Shown here: piece by piece, positions 1 through 5,191 of the stretch | How positions within the stretch are numbered: position 1 is the stretch's first letter | How the letters are laid out: every line of letters begins with the position of its first letter | NCBI GenBank assembly: GCA_021160625.1 | Contig: JAGHCE010000220.1 | Location: 1 to 5,191 of the forward strand | DNA from: Planctomycetota bacterium | GTDB taxonomy: Bacteria; Planctomycetota; DG-23; SLPQ01 | Direction of reading: 5' to 3' | DNA: 5,191 bases | The notes under the pieces: generated by a model | What the model was told of the DNA's origin: nothing | The model's database searches: none | What the model saw: only the letters and a program-made list of their open reading frames with translations | Made by a program: the position numbers and the translations under genes

Positions 1-403
1 CGATACAGGCGGCAAACTGCGAGCCGAACTTCGTCTTTCCGAAAATCGTCGCCTGGAACTTGCGACCCCTGGCGTCGGCAAGGTTTCTCATCCCGCCGAT
101 GACAAACTCGCGGACTATGATGACCAAGACCACCCACGTCGCCACCAGACCCCAGGAGAGAAAGATAACGTACGACCCCGTCGCAAGCACCCTGTCGATG
201 TAGGCGTCGGCGACGCGACCGAAGTCGGTAACCGAGTTAGTGCGCCTGGCCACCATCCCGTCGAGGATGTCCGTAGCGCCTGCCGCAAGGAGGAGACCCA
301 ACGGCAGCAGCATCCACCCGCCCGGAGGCAACAGGAGCAAAAGCGCGAAGTACACGAGCGAGAGAAACAAGCGGCTGAGCGTCAGCACATTAGCGGCCGT
401 CAT
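1..403 (-). CDS. pgsA: CDP-alcohol phosphatidyltransferase, probable CDP-diacylglycerol--glycerol-3-phosphate 3-phosphatidyltransferase (partial, 3' end missing)
   Basis: Integral membrane enzyme that probably transfers a phosphatidyl group from CDP-diacylglycerol to glycerol-3-phosphate, the committed step to phosphatidylglycerol. The first 134 residues are visible; the gene runs off the low-coordinate end of the window, and the family is usually about 180-200 residues. Seen directly: an N-terminal ANVLTLSRL (residues 4-12) typical of the family, hydrophobic segments at about 12-42 and 73-96, and the complete family signature D-x2-D-G-x2-A-R-x8-G-x3-D-x3-D with D45, D48, G49, A52, R53, G62, D66 and D70. 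These aspartates bind metal and act in catalysis in this family. A later REFVIGGMR and GKTKFGSQ (122-129) resemble the PgsA-type RE..v.glR and GK.KT..Q blocks. The ATG start overlaps the rimO stop as ATGA and has GGAG 8 nt upstream. The motif end reads DAYIDR rather than the usual DPxADK, so another CDP-alcohol transferase specificity is possible. The family is secure; the substrate is inferred. Confidence 0.88.
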   Translation of the reverse strand, partial: MTAANVLTLSRLFLSLVYFALLLLLPPGGWMLLPLGLLLAAGATDILDGMVARRTNSVTDFGRVADAYIDRVLATGSYVIFLSWGLVATWVVLVIIVREFVIGGMRNLADARGRKFQATIFGKTKFGSQFAACI

Positions 404-1725
404 CGTTTAATCTCCGCAACGAGGTCATACTCCTCGACCCCGGTTATCTTGAAGTTCACAATCTCACCCGGCTGGGCGTCGCCGGTCGTCAGGACCGTGC
501 CGTCCACCTCAGGGGCGTCGCCGTAGGTGCGGCCGGCAAGCTCCAGGGTGTCGCGGCCGCTTGGGCCGTCGATTATGCCGCTTATCGTCGAGCCTTCAAG
601 GGAGGCGTTTTGTTCCAGGGCGATTTGCCGCTGCGTCTCCATCAGGATATCGAGGCGATGCTCTTTCTCATCCTCGTCAATCTGCCCCTCGAACCCAAAC
701 GCAGGCGTCCCCTCTTCCCTGCTGTAGGCGAACGCACCGAGGCGCTCGAACCGGGCCTCGGCTACGAAGTCGACCATCTCCCGGAACTCTTCATTTGTCT
801 CCGTGGGAAAGCCCACGATAAACGTCGTCCTGATGAAGACATGCGGGATGCGGCGGCGGATGCTCTTGACAAGCGCTTCGGCACCTGTGCGGGTGACTTT
901 CCGGCCCATCCGGGACAATATCCTGTCATTTATGTGCTGAAGCGGCAGGTCGACATACGGCACTATCGGGTGCCCCTTTTCAATCGCGGCCAGGATATCG
1001 TCCGTGAAATGCGCCGGGTGCGCATAGAGAAGGCGCACCCAGCCTGCGGGATTGAGCCTTGCAAGCTCGGTGAGCACTTCGGAGAGCCTTTCTCTGCCGT
1101 AGAGGTCGATGCCGTACCGGCAGGTGTCCTGGGCAATGACGTTTATCTCGACCGCGCCGTCCGAAAGGAGCTCCTCGGCATCGGCGATTACGTTTTCTAT
1201 CGGACGCGAGCGCATAGGTCCCCGGATGTACGGGATGGCGCAGTAGCTGCAGCGGTTGTCGCAGCCTTCGGCTATGCGCAGGTAGGCGATGTGTTTTGCG
1301 GTGATGCGCAGGCGCCGGCGGTCGTCGTCTTCCGGGTGCGGCAGGGGCCGAGCCCGGCCGGTCATCTCCCGCTCGAGCAGCTGTACGTTCTTGCGCGTCA
1401 GGATGCCGGTGAAGAAATCCGCCTCGGGAAGTTCGCTTGCCAGCTCGGCGCCATAGCGCTGGGAGAGACAGCCCGTGACGGCGATCTTGAGCGACGGGTT
1501 CTCTTCCTTGAGCCGGGCTATTTCGAGGACGGTTTCGATGGACTCGCGCTTGGCATCTTCGATAAAACCGCAGGTGTTTATTACTATCCAGTCTGCGGCG
1601 GTGATGTCCTCGACGAGCACCACGCTCCCGCCGATAATCTGCCCCAGGGCGCGTTCCGTGTCAACGAGGTTTTTCGGGCAGCCAAGGGAGATGACGCCGA
1701 GTCGGACTGGCATCGCCGGGGGCAT
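400..1725 (-). CDS. rimO: Ribosomal protein S12 methylthiotransferase RimO
   Basis: Cytoplasmic radical-SAM enzyme that adds a methylthio group to the beta carbon of a conserved aspartate of ribosomal protein S12 (Asp89 in E. coli). Domain order, numbered from the ATG at 1725 (441 residues, normal for the family): N-terminal UPF0004 domain with cluster cysteines C16 (SLGCPKN), C52 (NTCGF) and C86 (TGCLSQRYG); radical-SAM core with C155, C159 and C162 in EGCDNRCSYCAIPYIRG; C-terminal TRAM domain at about 376-441. All six cysteines expected for two 4Fe-4S clusters are present. The SLGCPKNLVD wording, and its place between ftsK and pgsA, favour RimO over the tRNA enzymes MiaB and MtaB. Start choice: the open frame extends to a GTG at 1773 inside ftsK, but those extra 16 residues look unlike the family. 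ATG 1725 lies 2 nt after the ftsK stop; ATG 1713 (giving MPVRLGVISLGCPKN) is equally plausible. No strong ribosome binding site precedes any of them, so coupling to ftsK translation is likely. Confidence 0.96.
   Translation of the reverse strand: MPPAMPVRLGVISLGCPKNLVDTERALGQIIGGSVVLVEDITAADWIVINTCGFIEDAKRESIETVLEIARLKEENPSLKIAVTGCLSQRYGAELASELPEADFFTGILTRKNVQLLEREMTGRARPLPHPEDDDRRRLRITAKHIAYLRIAEGCDNRCSYCAIPYIRGPMRSRPIENVIADAEELLSDGAVEINVIAQDTCRYGIDLYGRERLSEVLTELARLNPAGWVRLLYAHPAHFTDDILAAIEKGHPIVPYVDLPLQHINDRILSRMGRKVTRTGAEALVKSIRRRIPHVFIRTTFIVGFPTETNEEFREMVDFVAEARFERLGAFAYSREEGTPAFGFEGQIDEDEKEHRLDILMETQRQIALEQNASLEGSTISGIIDGPSGRDTLELAGRTYGDAPEVDGTVLTTGDAQPGEIVNFKITGVEEYDLVAEIKR
412..415 (-). 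promoter_or_regulatory. Ribosome binding site for pgsA
   Basis: GGAG on the minus strand, 8 nt before the pgsA ATG at 401-403 and inside the end of rimO. Together with the ATGA stop/start overlap it supports this start and coupled translation of rimO and pgsA. Confidence 0.6.
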
Positions 1726-1727
1726 CT

Positions 1728-4007
1728 TCAGAGGGACCGGTTTTTCTTGAGCTGCTTTTGCATCTCGTCCCACTGCTCACAGGTGTAGAGGACCTCTCGG
1801 GCCTGCGAACCCTTGTAGGGGCCGAGTATCCCGCCTTCGGCCATAAAATCAATGAGGCGCGCCGCGCGGCCGTAGCCGATTTCGAGCTTACGCTGGAGGA
1901 GCGAGACGCTGCCGCGCTGGTTTTCTATGACCATACGCACCGCCTGGTCGTAGAGCGGGTCACAGCTGCCGTCGCCGGCACCATGGCCGCCCGCGCCGGC
2001 GCTTTTCTCTTCTGCCTTCCACTCGACGAGCTCCTCGTCGTAATCGGGGGTGGCCTGCTCTTTGACGAACTCGGTCACCCGGCGAATTTCGTCGTCAGAG
2101 ACGAAAGTGCCCTGGGCCCGGATGAGCTTGGCGGTCGCAGGCGGCAGGAAGAGCATATCCCCCTCGCCGAGGAGTTTTTCGGCGCCGCTCTGGTCGAGTA
2201 TGGTGCGCGAGTCGATGCGGCTGAAGACCTTGAACGAGACCCTTGCCGGGAGGTTGGACTTGATAAGCCCGGTAATGACGTCCACCGAGGGCCGCTGGGT
2301 CGCCAGGACGAGGTGAATGCCCACGGCGCGCGACTTCTGGGCGAGCCTCGTTATCGAGGCCTCAATCTCCTTGGCCGACATCGTCATCAGGTCCGCCAGC
2401 TCGTCGATTATGATAACGATGTAGGGCAGCTTATCGGGCAGCTCGATGTCGGCGTCGTCGGGCACCATAAGCTTTTCCCGCAAGCCCGAGGGCCCGAGCT
2501 TATTGTATCGCGAGATGTGGCGCACACCCACCGCCGAGAGATAGTCGTAACGCGCATCCATCTCGACACACGCCCATTCGAGTATGGCGGCAGCCTTCTT
2601 AACGTCGGTGACCACCGGGCACATAAGGTGAGGCAGGTCCCTGAAGACCGCCAGCTCCACCATCTTCGGGTCCACTAAGAGGAACTTCACGTCGTCGGGA
2701 TGTTTTTGCATCAGGACGGAGAGGATTATCGAGTTTATGCAGACGCTCTTGCCCGAGCCGGTGGTGCCCGCAATAAGGAGGTGCGGCATCTCGGTGAGGT
2801 CCGACACGATGGCCTCGCCCCTTGCGTCGCGGCCCACGTATATGGGAATACGCGCCGTCTTCCTGGGCCGCTCGGAAAGAAGCTGCTTGAGGTTGACGAT
2901 GGACTTGGCGGCGTTGGGGACCTCCACGCCGATCGAGTCGCGTCCGGGAATAGGCGCCACTATGCGGACGCTGGGGGCCTTCAAGGCCATCGCAATGTCG
3001 TCGGAAAGCGACACGACACGTGTTACTTTTATCCCCGGCGCAAGCGCAATCTCGTACTGCGTAATCGCGGGGCCCGTCTCAATCCCGACAATCTCCACCT
3101 CTATGCCGAACTCGGCAAGCGTCTCCTTGAGAACCTGCGCCTTCTCCTGGATAAACTCATCCCGGCCCTCGGTGCTCTCGGTGACCGTGTCCTCCAACAG
3201 CGACACCGGCGGAAACCGGTAGCCCTCCTCGCTAACAGCCGCAGCAGCAGGGATATGATGTGTCCTTGGGGCCGCCTCGGCAGGAGACTCGGCCTCGGCC
3301 GTCCTGCGGGCCGGCTCGGGGCTCGGCACTCGGACGGGCACAGGAGCGGGTTTTTTCGCGACGGCCGGCTTGACATCCTCCGGGCGCGTAACGTGTGCGG
3401 GGGCCGGCGGGCGCAACGGGTGCGCCTTCACCCGGCGCACCACGAAGTGCAGCATCCTGGTGAGGACGGCCCTTGCAAAGCGCACGATGCCCAGAGCAAG
3501 TCGGCCCGCAGGCGACACCACCATAAAGTCGGTCGCCAACAGCAGGCTCAGAACCGCCGCCAGCCCAAGGACCACGTAGGCCCCCGTAACGCCGAAATAA
3601 TGACTGCAGTAATGGGCGGTAACGCTCCCGACGGTGGAAGGGAAATGCAGACCGCTTCCCGCAAGGGCGCTCACGGCGCTCACTGCGACAACCAGCAAAA
3701 CGGAGCCCAGGATCTTGAGATATGCATCTGAAAGCCGCTGGCGGCTCCCCAGCAACAGATATGCCCAGAAAACCGCCAGCCCCACGGCAAAAGAGACGGC
3801 GGCCGTGCCGAAATAGTGAATGAGAAAACTCGAGAAGTACGCCCCCGTCACGCCGCACCAGTTGCGTATATCCTTCCCGCTCGACCAGTTCCAGCCGCCG
3901 GGATCGCTCTCGCTGTACGAGACGAGGGCCAGGCACGCGAAAACCGCCGCCGCCGCAAGCACTAAGCCGAGAATAATCCGTACTTTGCCGTGCTTATCCA
4001 TAGGCAC
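1728..4007 (-). CDS. ftsK: DNA translocase FtsK (FtsK/SpoIIIE family)
   Basis: Septum-anchored hexameric ATPase that pumps double-stranded DNA, clearing the chromosome terminus before division and normally activating XerCD recombination at dif. 759 residues, close to the size of SpoIIIE and short-linker FtsK proteins and far shorter than E. coli FtsK (about 1330). Seen: four membrane segments (about 10-31, 53-87, 97-118, 139-163); a short Pro/Ala/Arg-rich linker (about 195-255) in place of the long E. coli linker; the alpha domain (about 265-370); the motor with Walker A GTTGSGKS (414-421), Walker B VIIIDEL (531-537) and LATQRPSVDVITG (568-580); and a C-terminal winged-helix gamma domain (about 683-742) that reads DNA polarity sequences. 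All motor motifs are intact. The start is GTG 4007, chosen because GAGGG lies 8 nt upstream, overlapping the coaB stop; ATG 4001, two codons in, is the alternative. The gene ends 2 nt before the rimO ATG. Confidence 0.97.
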   Translation of the reverse strand: MPMDKHGKVRIILGLVLAAAAVFACLALVSYSESDPGGWNWSSGKDIRNWCGVTGAYFSSFLIHYFGTAAVSFAVGLAVFWAYLLLGSRQRLSDAYLKILGSVLLVVAVSAVSALAGSGLHFPSTVGSVTAHYCSHYFGVTGAYVVLGLAAVLSLLLATDFMVVSPAGRLALGIVRFARAVLTRMLHFVVRRVKAHPLRPPAPAHVTRPEDVKPAVAKKPAPVPVRVPSPEPARRTAEAESPAEAAPRTHHIPAAAAVSEEGYRFPPVSLLEDTVTESTEGRDEFIQEKAQVLKETLAEFGIEVEIVGIETGPAITQYEIALAPGIKVTRVVSLSDDIAMALKAPSVRIVAPIPGRDSIGVEVPNAAKSIVNLKQLLSERPRKTARIPIYVGRDARGEAIVSDLTEMPHLLIAGTTGSGKSVCINSIILSVLMQKHPDDVKFLLVDPKMVELAVFRDLPHLMCPVVTDVKKAAAILEWACVEMDARYDYLSAVGVRHISRYNKLGPSGLREKLMVPDDADIELPDKLPYIVIIIDELADLMTMSAKEIEASITRLAQKSRAVGIHLVLATQRPSVDVITGLIKSNLPARVSFKVFSRIDSRTILDQSGAEKLLGEGDMLFLPPATAKLIRAQGTFVSDDEIRRVTEFVKEQATPDYDEELVEWKAEEKSAGAGGHGAGDGSCDPLYDQAVRMVIENQRGSVSLLQRKLEIGYGRAARLIDFMAEGGILGPYKGSQAREVLYTCEQWDEMQKQLKKNRSL

Positions 4008-4015
4008 TATATCGG

Positions 4016-4020
4016 CCCTC
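4016..4020 (-). promoter_or_regulatory. Ribosome binding site for ftsK
   Basis: GAGGG on the minus strand, 8 nt before GTG 4007. Its first two bases are the last two of the coaB stop codon, so ribosomes ending coaB sit on the ftsK initiation site. The spacing to ATG 4001 would be 14 nt, which is why GTG is preferred. Confidence 0.6.
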
Positions 4021-4651
4021 AGTCACCGACTCTCCCGCGAAAAAGGGCCTCTGCTTCGTCCAGGATGAGACCCGCCAGGTGCGCCTTCCGGACCTCGCCG
4101 AGCACTTTCGTCCGCCCGTCTGGAAAAACGAATGTGAAGACCGCTTTCTCGGCGCCGAAGGACGCCGGGCCGTTTACGACGATGAAATCCATCGACTTGA
4201 CCACGGCCTTTCTGAGCGCGTTTTCCACAGGCGTTTCCACCTCCATAGCAAACCCGACGAAGACCCGGCCGCCCTTTGCCGGCGCAAGCGAGGCCAGAAC
4301 GTCCCTCGTCCCAACCAGCTCCAGCGTGAGCAAATCGGACTTCCTGCGCTTGCCCGAAGCCCTCGCCGCGGGCTTCCAGTCGCCCACCGCTGCCGCCATT
4401 ACGATGCAGTCAGTTTCTTCCAGACAACCGGCACACAGCTCGTAGAGATCGTCAACCGACTCGAAAGGCGACAGCCGCACACCTTCGGGAGATTCCAGGC
4501 ACACCGGGCCGCTCAAGAGATGCACATCGTGGCCTCGCCGGGACGCCTCGGCGGCCACGAGATAGCCCATCCTCCCCGACGACGGGTTCGAGATGAAGCG
4601 CACGTCGTCGATGTACTCCCTTGTGGGACCTGCTGTGACAAGGATTCGCAA
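4019..4651 (-). CDS. coaB: Phosphopantothenate--cysteine ligase, stand-alone CoaB
   Basis: Cytoplasmic enzyme of coenzyme A synthesis that joins 4'-phosphopantothenate and cysteine using a nucleotide triphosphate (CTP in most bacteria) through an acyl-nucleotidyl intermediate. Numbered from TTG 4651 (210 residues): a nucleotide-binding loop VTAGPTREYID (5-15); ISNPSSGRMG (20-29), whose Asn22 matches the Asn needed for conversion of the intermediate in E. coli (N210); AAAVGDWKP (86-94); KRRK (101-104), matching the E. coli region holding the essential K289; and GFAMEVET (133-140). Thus the ligase looks functional. It matches only the C-terminal half of fused CoaBC proteins; a TAA at 4679-4681 in its own frame shows it cannot be an extension of coaC. 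Start: TTG 4651 gives (M)RILVTAG, the usual family beginning, and has GGGAAG 6 nt upstream. TTG 4675 would add 8 residues but has no visible ribosome binding site. No ATG start lies in the right place. Confidence 0.93.
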   Translation of the reverse strand: MRILVTAGPTREYIDDVRFISNPSSGRMGYLVAAEASRRGHDVHLLSGPVCLESPEGVRLSPFESVDDLYELCAGCLEETDCIVMAAAVGDWKPAARASGKRRKSDLLTLELVGTRDVLASLAPAKGGRVFVGFAMEVETPVENALRKAVVKSMDFIVVNGPASFGAEKAVFTFVFPDGRTKVLGEVRKAHLAGLILDEAEALFRGRVGD

Positions 4652-4685
4652 GATACGCTTCCCGTGAAGTGCCAAAACTTAAAGA
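4652..4685 (-). other. coaC-coaB intergenic spacer
   Basis: The only gap above about 12 nt in the window. It holds an in-frame TAA (4679-4681) closing the coaB frame and the GGGAAG ribosome binding site. I see no hairpin with a T-tract and no promoter-like pair of boxes, so coaC and coaB are most likely co-transcribed. Confidence 0.5.
4658..4663 (-). promoter_or_regulatory. Ribosome binding site deciding the coaB start
   Basis: GGGAAG on the minus strand, 6 nt before TTG 4651. It decides between two TTG codons: the upstream TTG 4675 is preceded only by AT-rich sequence with no purine-rich match. Confidence 0.55.
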
Positions 4686-5191
4686 TTAGCCGAGCACCCG
4701 CTCCACGACGGCCAGGATCTCTTCCGGGTCAGCCATCCGCCCGATGCCTTTCGAGCCGTCAGCCAACCGCCCCTCGGCGGGGCCGACGAACTCGCATCCC
4801 AGCTCCACGAGGGTCTTGATGTTGCGCTGGAGTGCAGGGGCAAGGAACATCCCGGAATTCATCGCAGGCGCGTAGATTACGGGGGCTTTCGTCGTCATCA
4901 GGAGGCAGGAAAGGGCATCGTCGGCGATTCCCAGGGCCGCCTTGGCGAGGATATTGGCGGTGGCCGGCGCCACGACGACGCATTCGGCGCTTTTGGCCAG
5001 CGCCACGTGCTCGGCGTCAAAAGTATCCGTCGAATCCCAGAGGTCCGCTATGACCTCCCTGCGCGTAACGGTCTGGAAGGTAAGCGGCGTGACAAAGCGC
5101 ATCGCGTTGGCCGTCATCACCGTCGTCACACTCGCCCCCGCCTGCACAAGGGCGCTGGCGATATGAACCGCCTTGTACGCCGCCACCGAAC
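4686..5191 (-). CDS. coaC: Phosphopantothenoylcysteine decarboxylase, stand-alone CoaC flavoprotein (partial, 5' end missing)
   Basis: FMN-dependent HFCD-family decarboxylase that converts 4'-phosphopantothenoylcysteine to 4'-phosphopantetheine in coenzyme A synthesis. 167 residues are visible. The reading frame is open to the window edge and begins SVAAYKA, the inner part of the family's TGgIAAYKA, so roughly 8-12 N-terminal residues lie outside; a GTG at 5186 falls inside this motif and is not the start. Seen, numbered from that Ser: His61 in HVALAKSAE, matching the catalytic His; PATAN (75-79), the FMN-binding PASAN-type motif; PAMNSGM (108-114), with the Asn that binds the substrate carboxylate; and a clamp segment GRLADGSKGIGRM (140-152). 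In E. coli Dfp and plant HAL3 the clamp carries an active-site Cys in ACGD; here that position is Asp144. The gene ends with TAA 34 nt before coaB, so this is a split version of the common CoaBC fusion. Position next to coaB supports the CoaC role over other HFCD flavoproteins, though the Cys loss leaves some doubt about the reaction. Confidence 0.88.
   Translation of the reverse strand, partial: SVAAYKAVHIASALVQAGASVTTVMTANAMRFVTPLTFQTVTRREVIADLWDSTDTFDAEHVALAKSAECVVVAPATANILAKAALGIADDALSCLLMTTKAPVIYAPAMNSGMFLAPALQRNIKTLVELGCEFVGPAEGRLADGSKGIGRMADPEEILAVVERVLG

Noticed and set aside
610..1788. A 392-codon open frame on the plus strand opposite rimO
   Set aside because: It is codon-aligned with rimO in antisense. 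It stays open because the GC-rich rimO avoids the codons TTA, CTA and TCA. The translation has no recognisable domain, while rimO on the other strand is complete.
3230..3430. GC-rich stretch in the ftsK linker region as a possible regulatory or repeat element
   Set aside because: It encodes the Pro/Ala/Arg-rich linker expected between the membrane and motor domains of FtsK. I see no ordered tandem repeat at the DNA level.
1758..3731. Two long plus-strand open frames (306 and 343 codons) opposite ftsK
   Set aside because: They have the same antisense codon-aligned cause as the frame opposite rimO. The products are Arg/His/Gly-rich with no domain I recognise and lie fully within the well-conserved ftsK.
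3232..3936. A 234-codon minus-strand open frame within ftsK in another frame
   Set aside because: It is Arg/Gly/Pro-rich with no family resemblance and is fully nested in the membrane and linker region of ftsK. No ribosome binding site evidence supports it.
4008..4018. Possible terminator or promoter between coaB and ftsK
   Set aside because: There are only 11 nt, and they carry the ftsK ribosome binding site region. There is no room for a hairpin or for promoter boxes.
4079..4819. A 246-codon plus-strand open frame spanning coaB and part of coaC
   Set aside because: Its product is of low-complexity Arg/Pro/His type, and it crosses two conserved genes on the opposite strand. It is a compositional shadow.
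5184..5186. GTG at 5186 as the coaC start
   Set aside because: The frame continues upstream to the window edge, and the codon lies inside the conserved IAAYKA-type beginning of the flavoprotein, so the gene is truncated by the window and does not start here.

Overview
The window is a compact, GC-rich stretch of bacterial chromosome in which every recognisable gene lies on the minus strand. Read in transcription order (from high to low coordinates) the genes are coaC (its 5' end is cut off by the window), coaB, ftsK, rimO and pgsA (its 3' end is cut off by the window). Spacing is very tight: 34 nt between coaC and coaB, 11 nt between coaB and ftsK, about 2 nt between ftsK and rimO, and a 4-nt ATGA overlap between rimO and pgsA. 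This looks like one operon, and I see no room for a terminator or promoter between the genes.

The genes are housekeeping ones. coaC and coaB encode the two enzymes that turn 4'-phosphopantothenate plus cysteine into 4'-phosphopantetheine for coenzyme A synthesis. In many bacteria they form one fused protein, but here they are two separate genes with an in-frame stop between them. ftsK encodes a membrane-anchored DNA translocase that clears the chromosome terminus from the division septum. rimO encodes the radical-SAM methylthiotransferase that modifies ribosomal protein S12. pgsA encodes a CDP-alcohol phosphatidyltransferase, most likely phosphatidylglycerophosphate synthase of membrane lipid synthesis. 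The genes do not act in one pathway; growth- and division-linked expression is the only common theme I can offer, and that is inference.

High GC, alternative starts (TTG for coaB, GTG for ftsK), separate coaB and coaC, and the ftsK-rimO-pgsA order fit a GC-rich bacterium. My impression from protein wording leans towards the Planctomycetota/PVC or a related uncultured lineage, but this is a low-confidence guess. I see no mobile element, CRISPR array, RNA gene, phage gene or sign of recent transfer.

I did not find a new biological system here. The most notable point is that the CoaC substrate-clamp motif, where the well-studied enzymes have an active-site cysteine (ACGD), reads ADGS instead. 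Smaller points are a divergent second half of the CDP-alcohol phosphotransferase motif in PgsA, a changed residue in the DNA-reading helix of FtsK, and start-codon choices for coaB and rimO that automatic annotation could get wrong.
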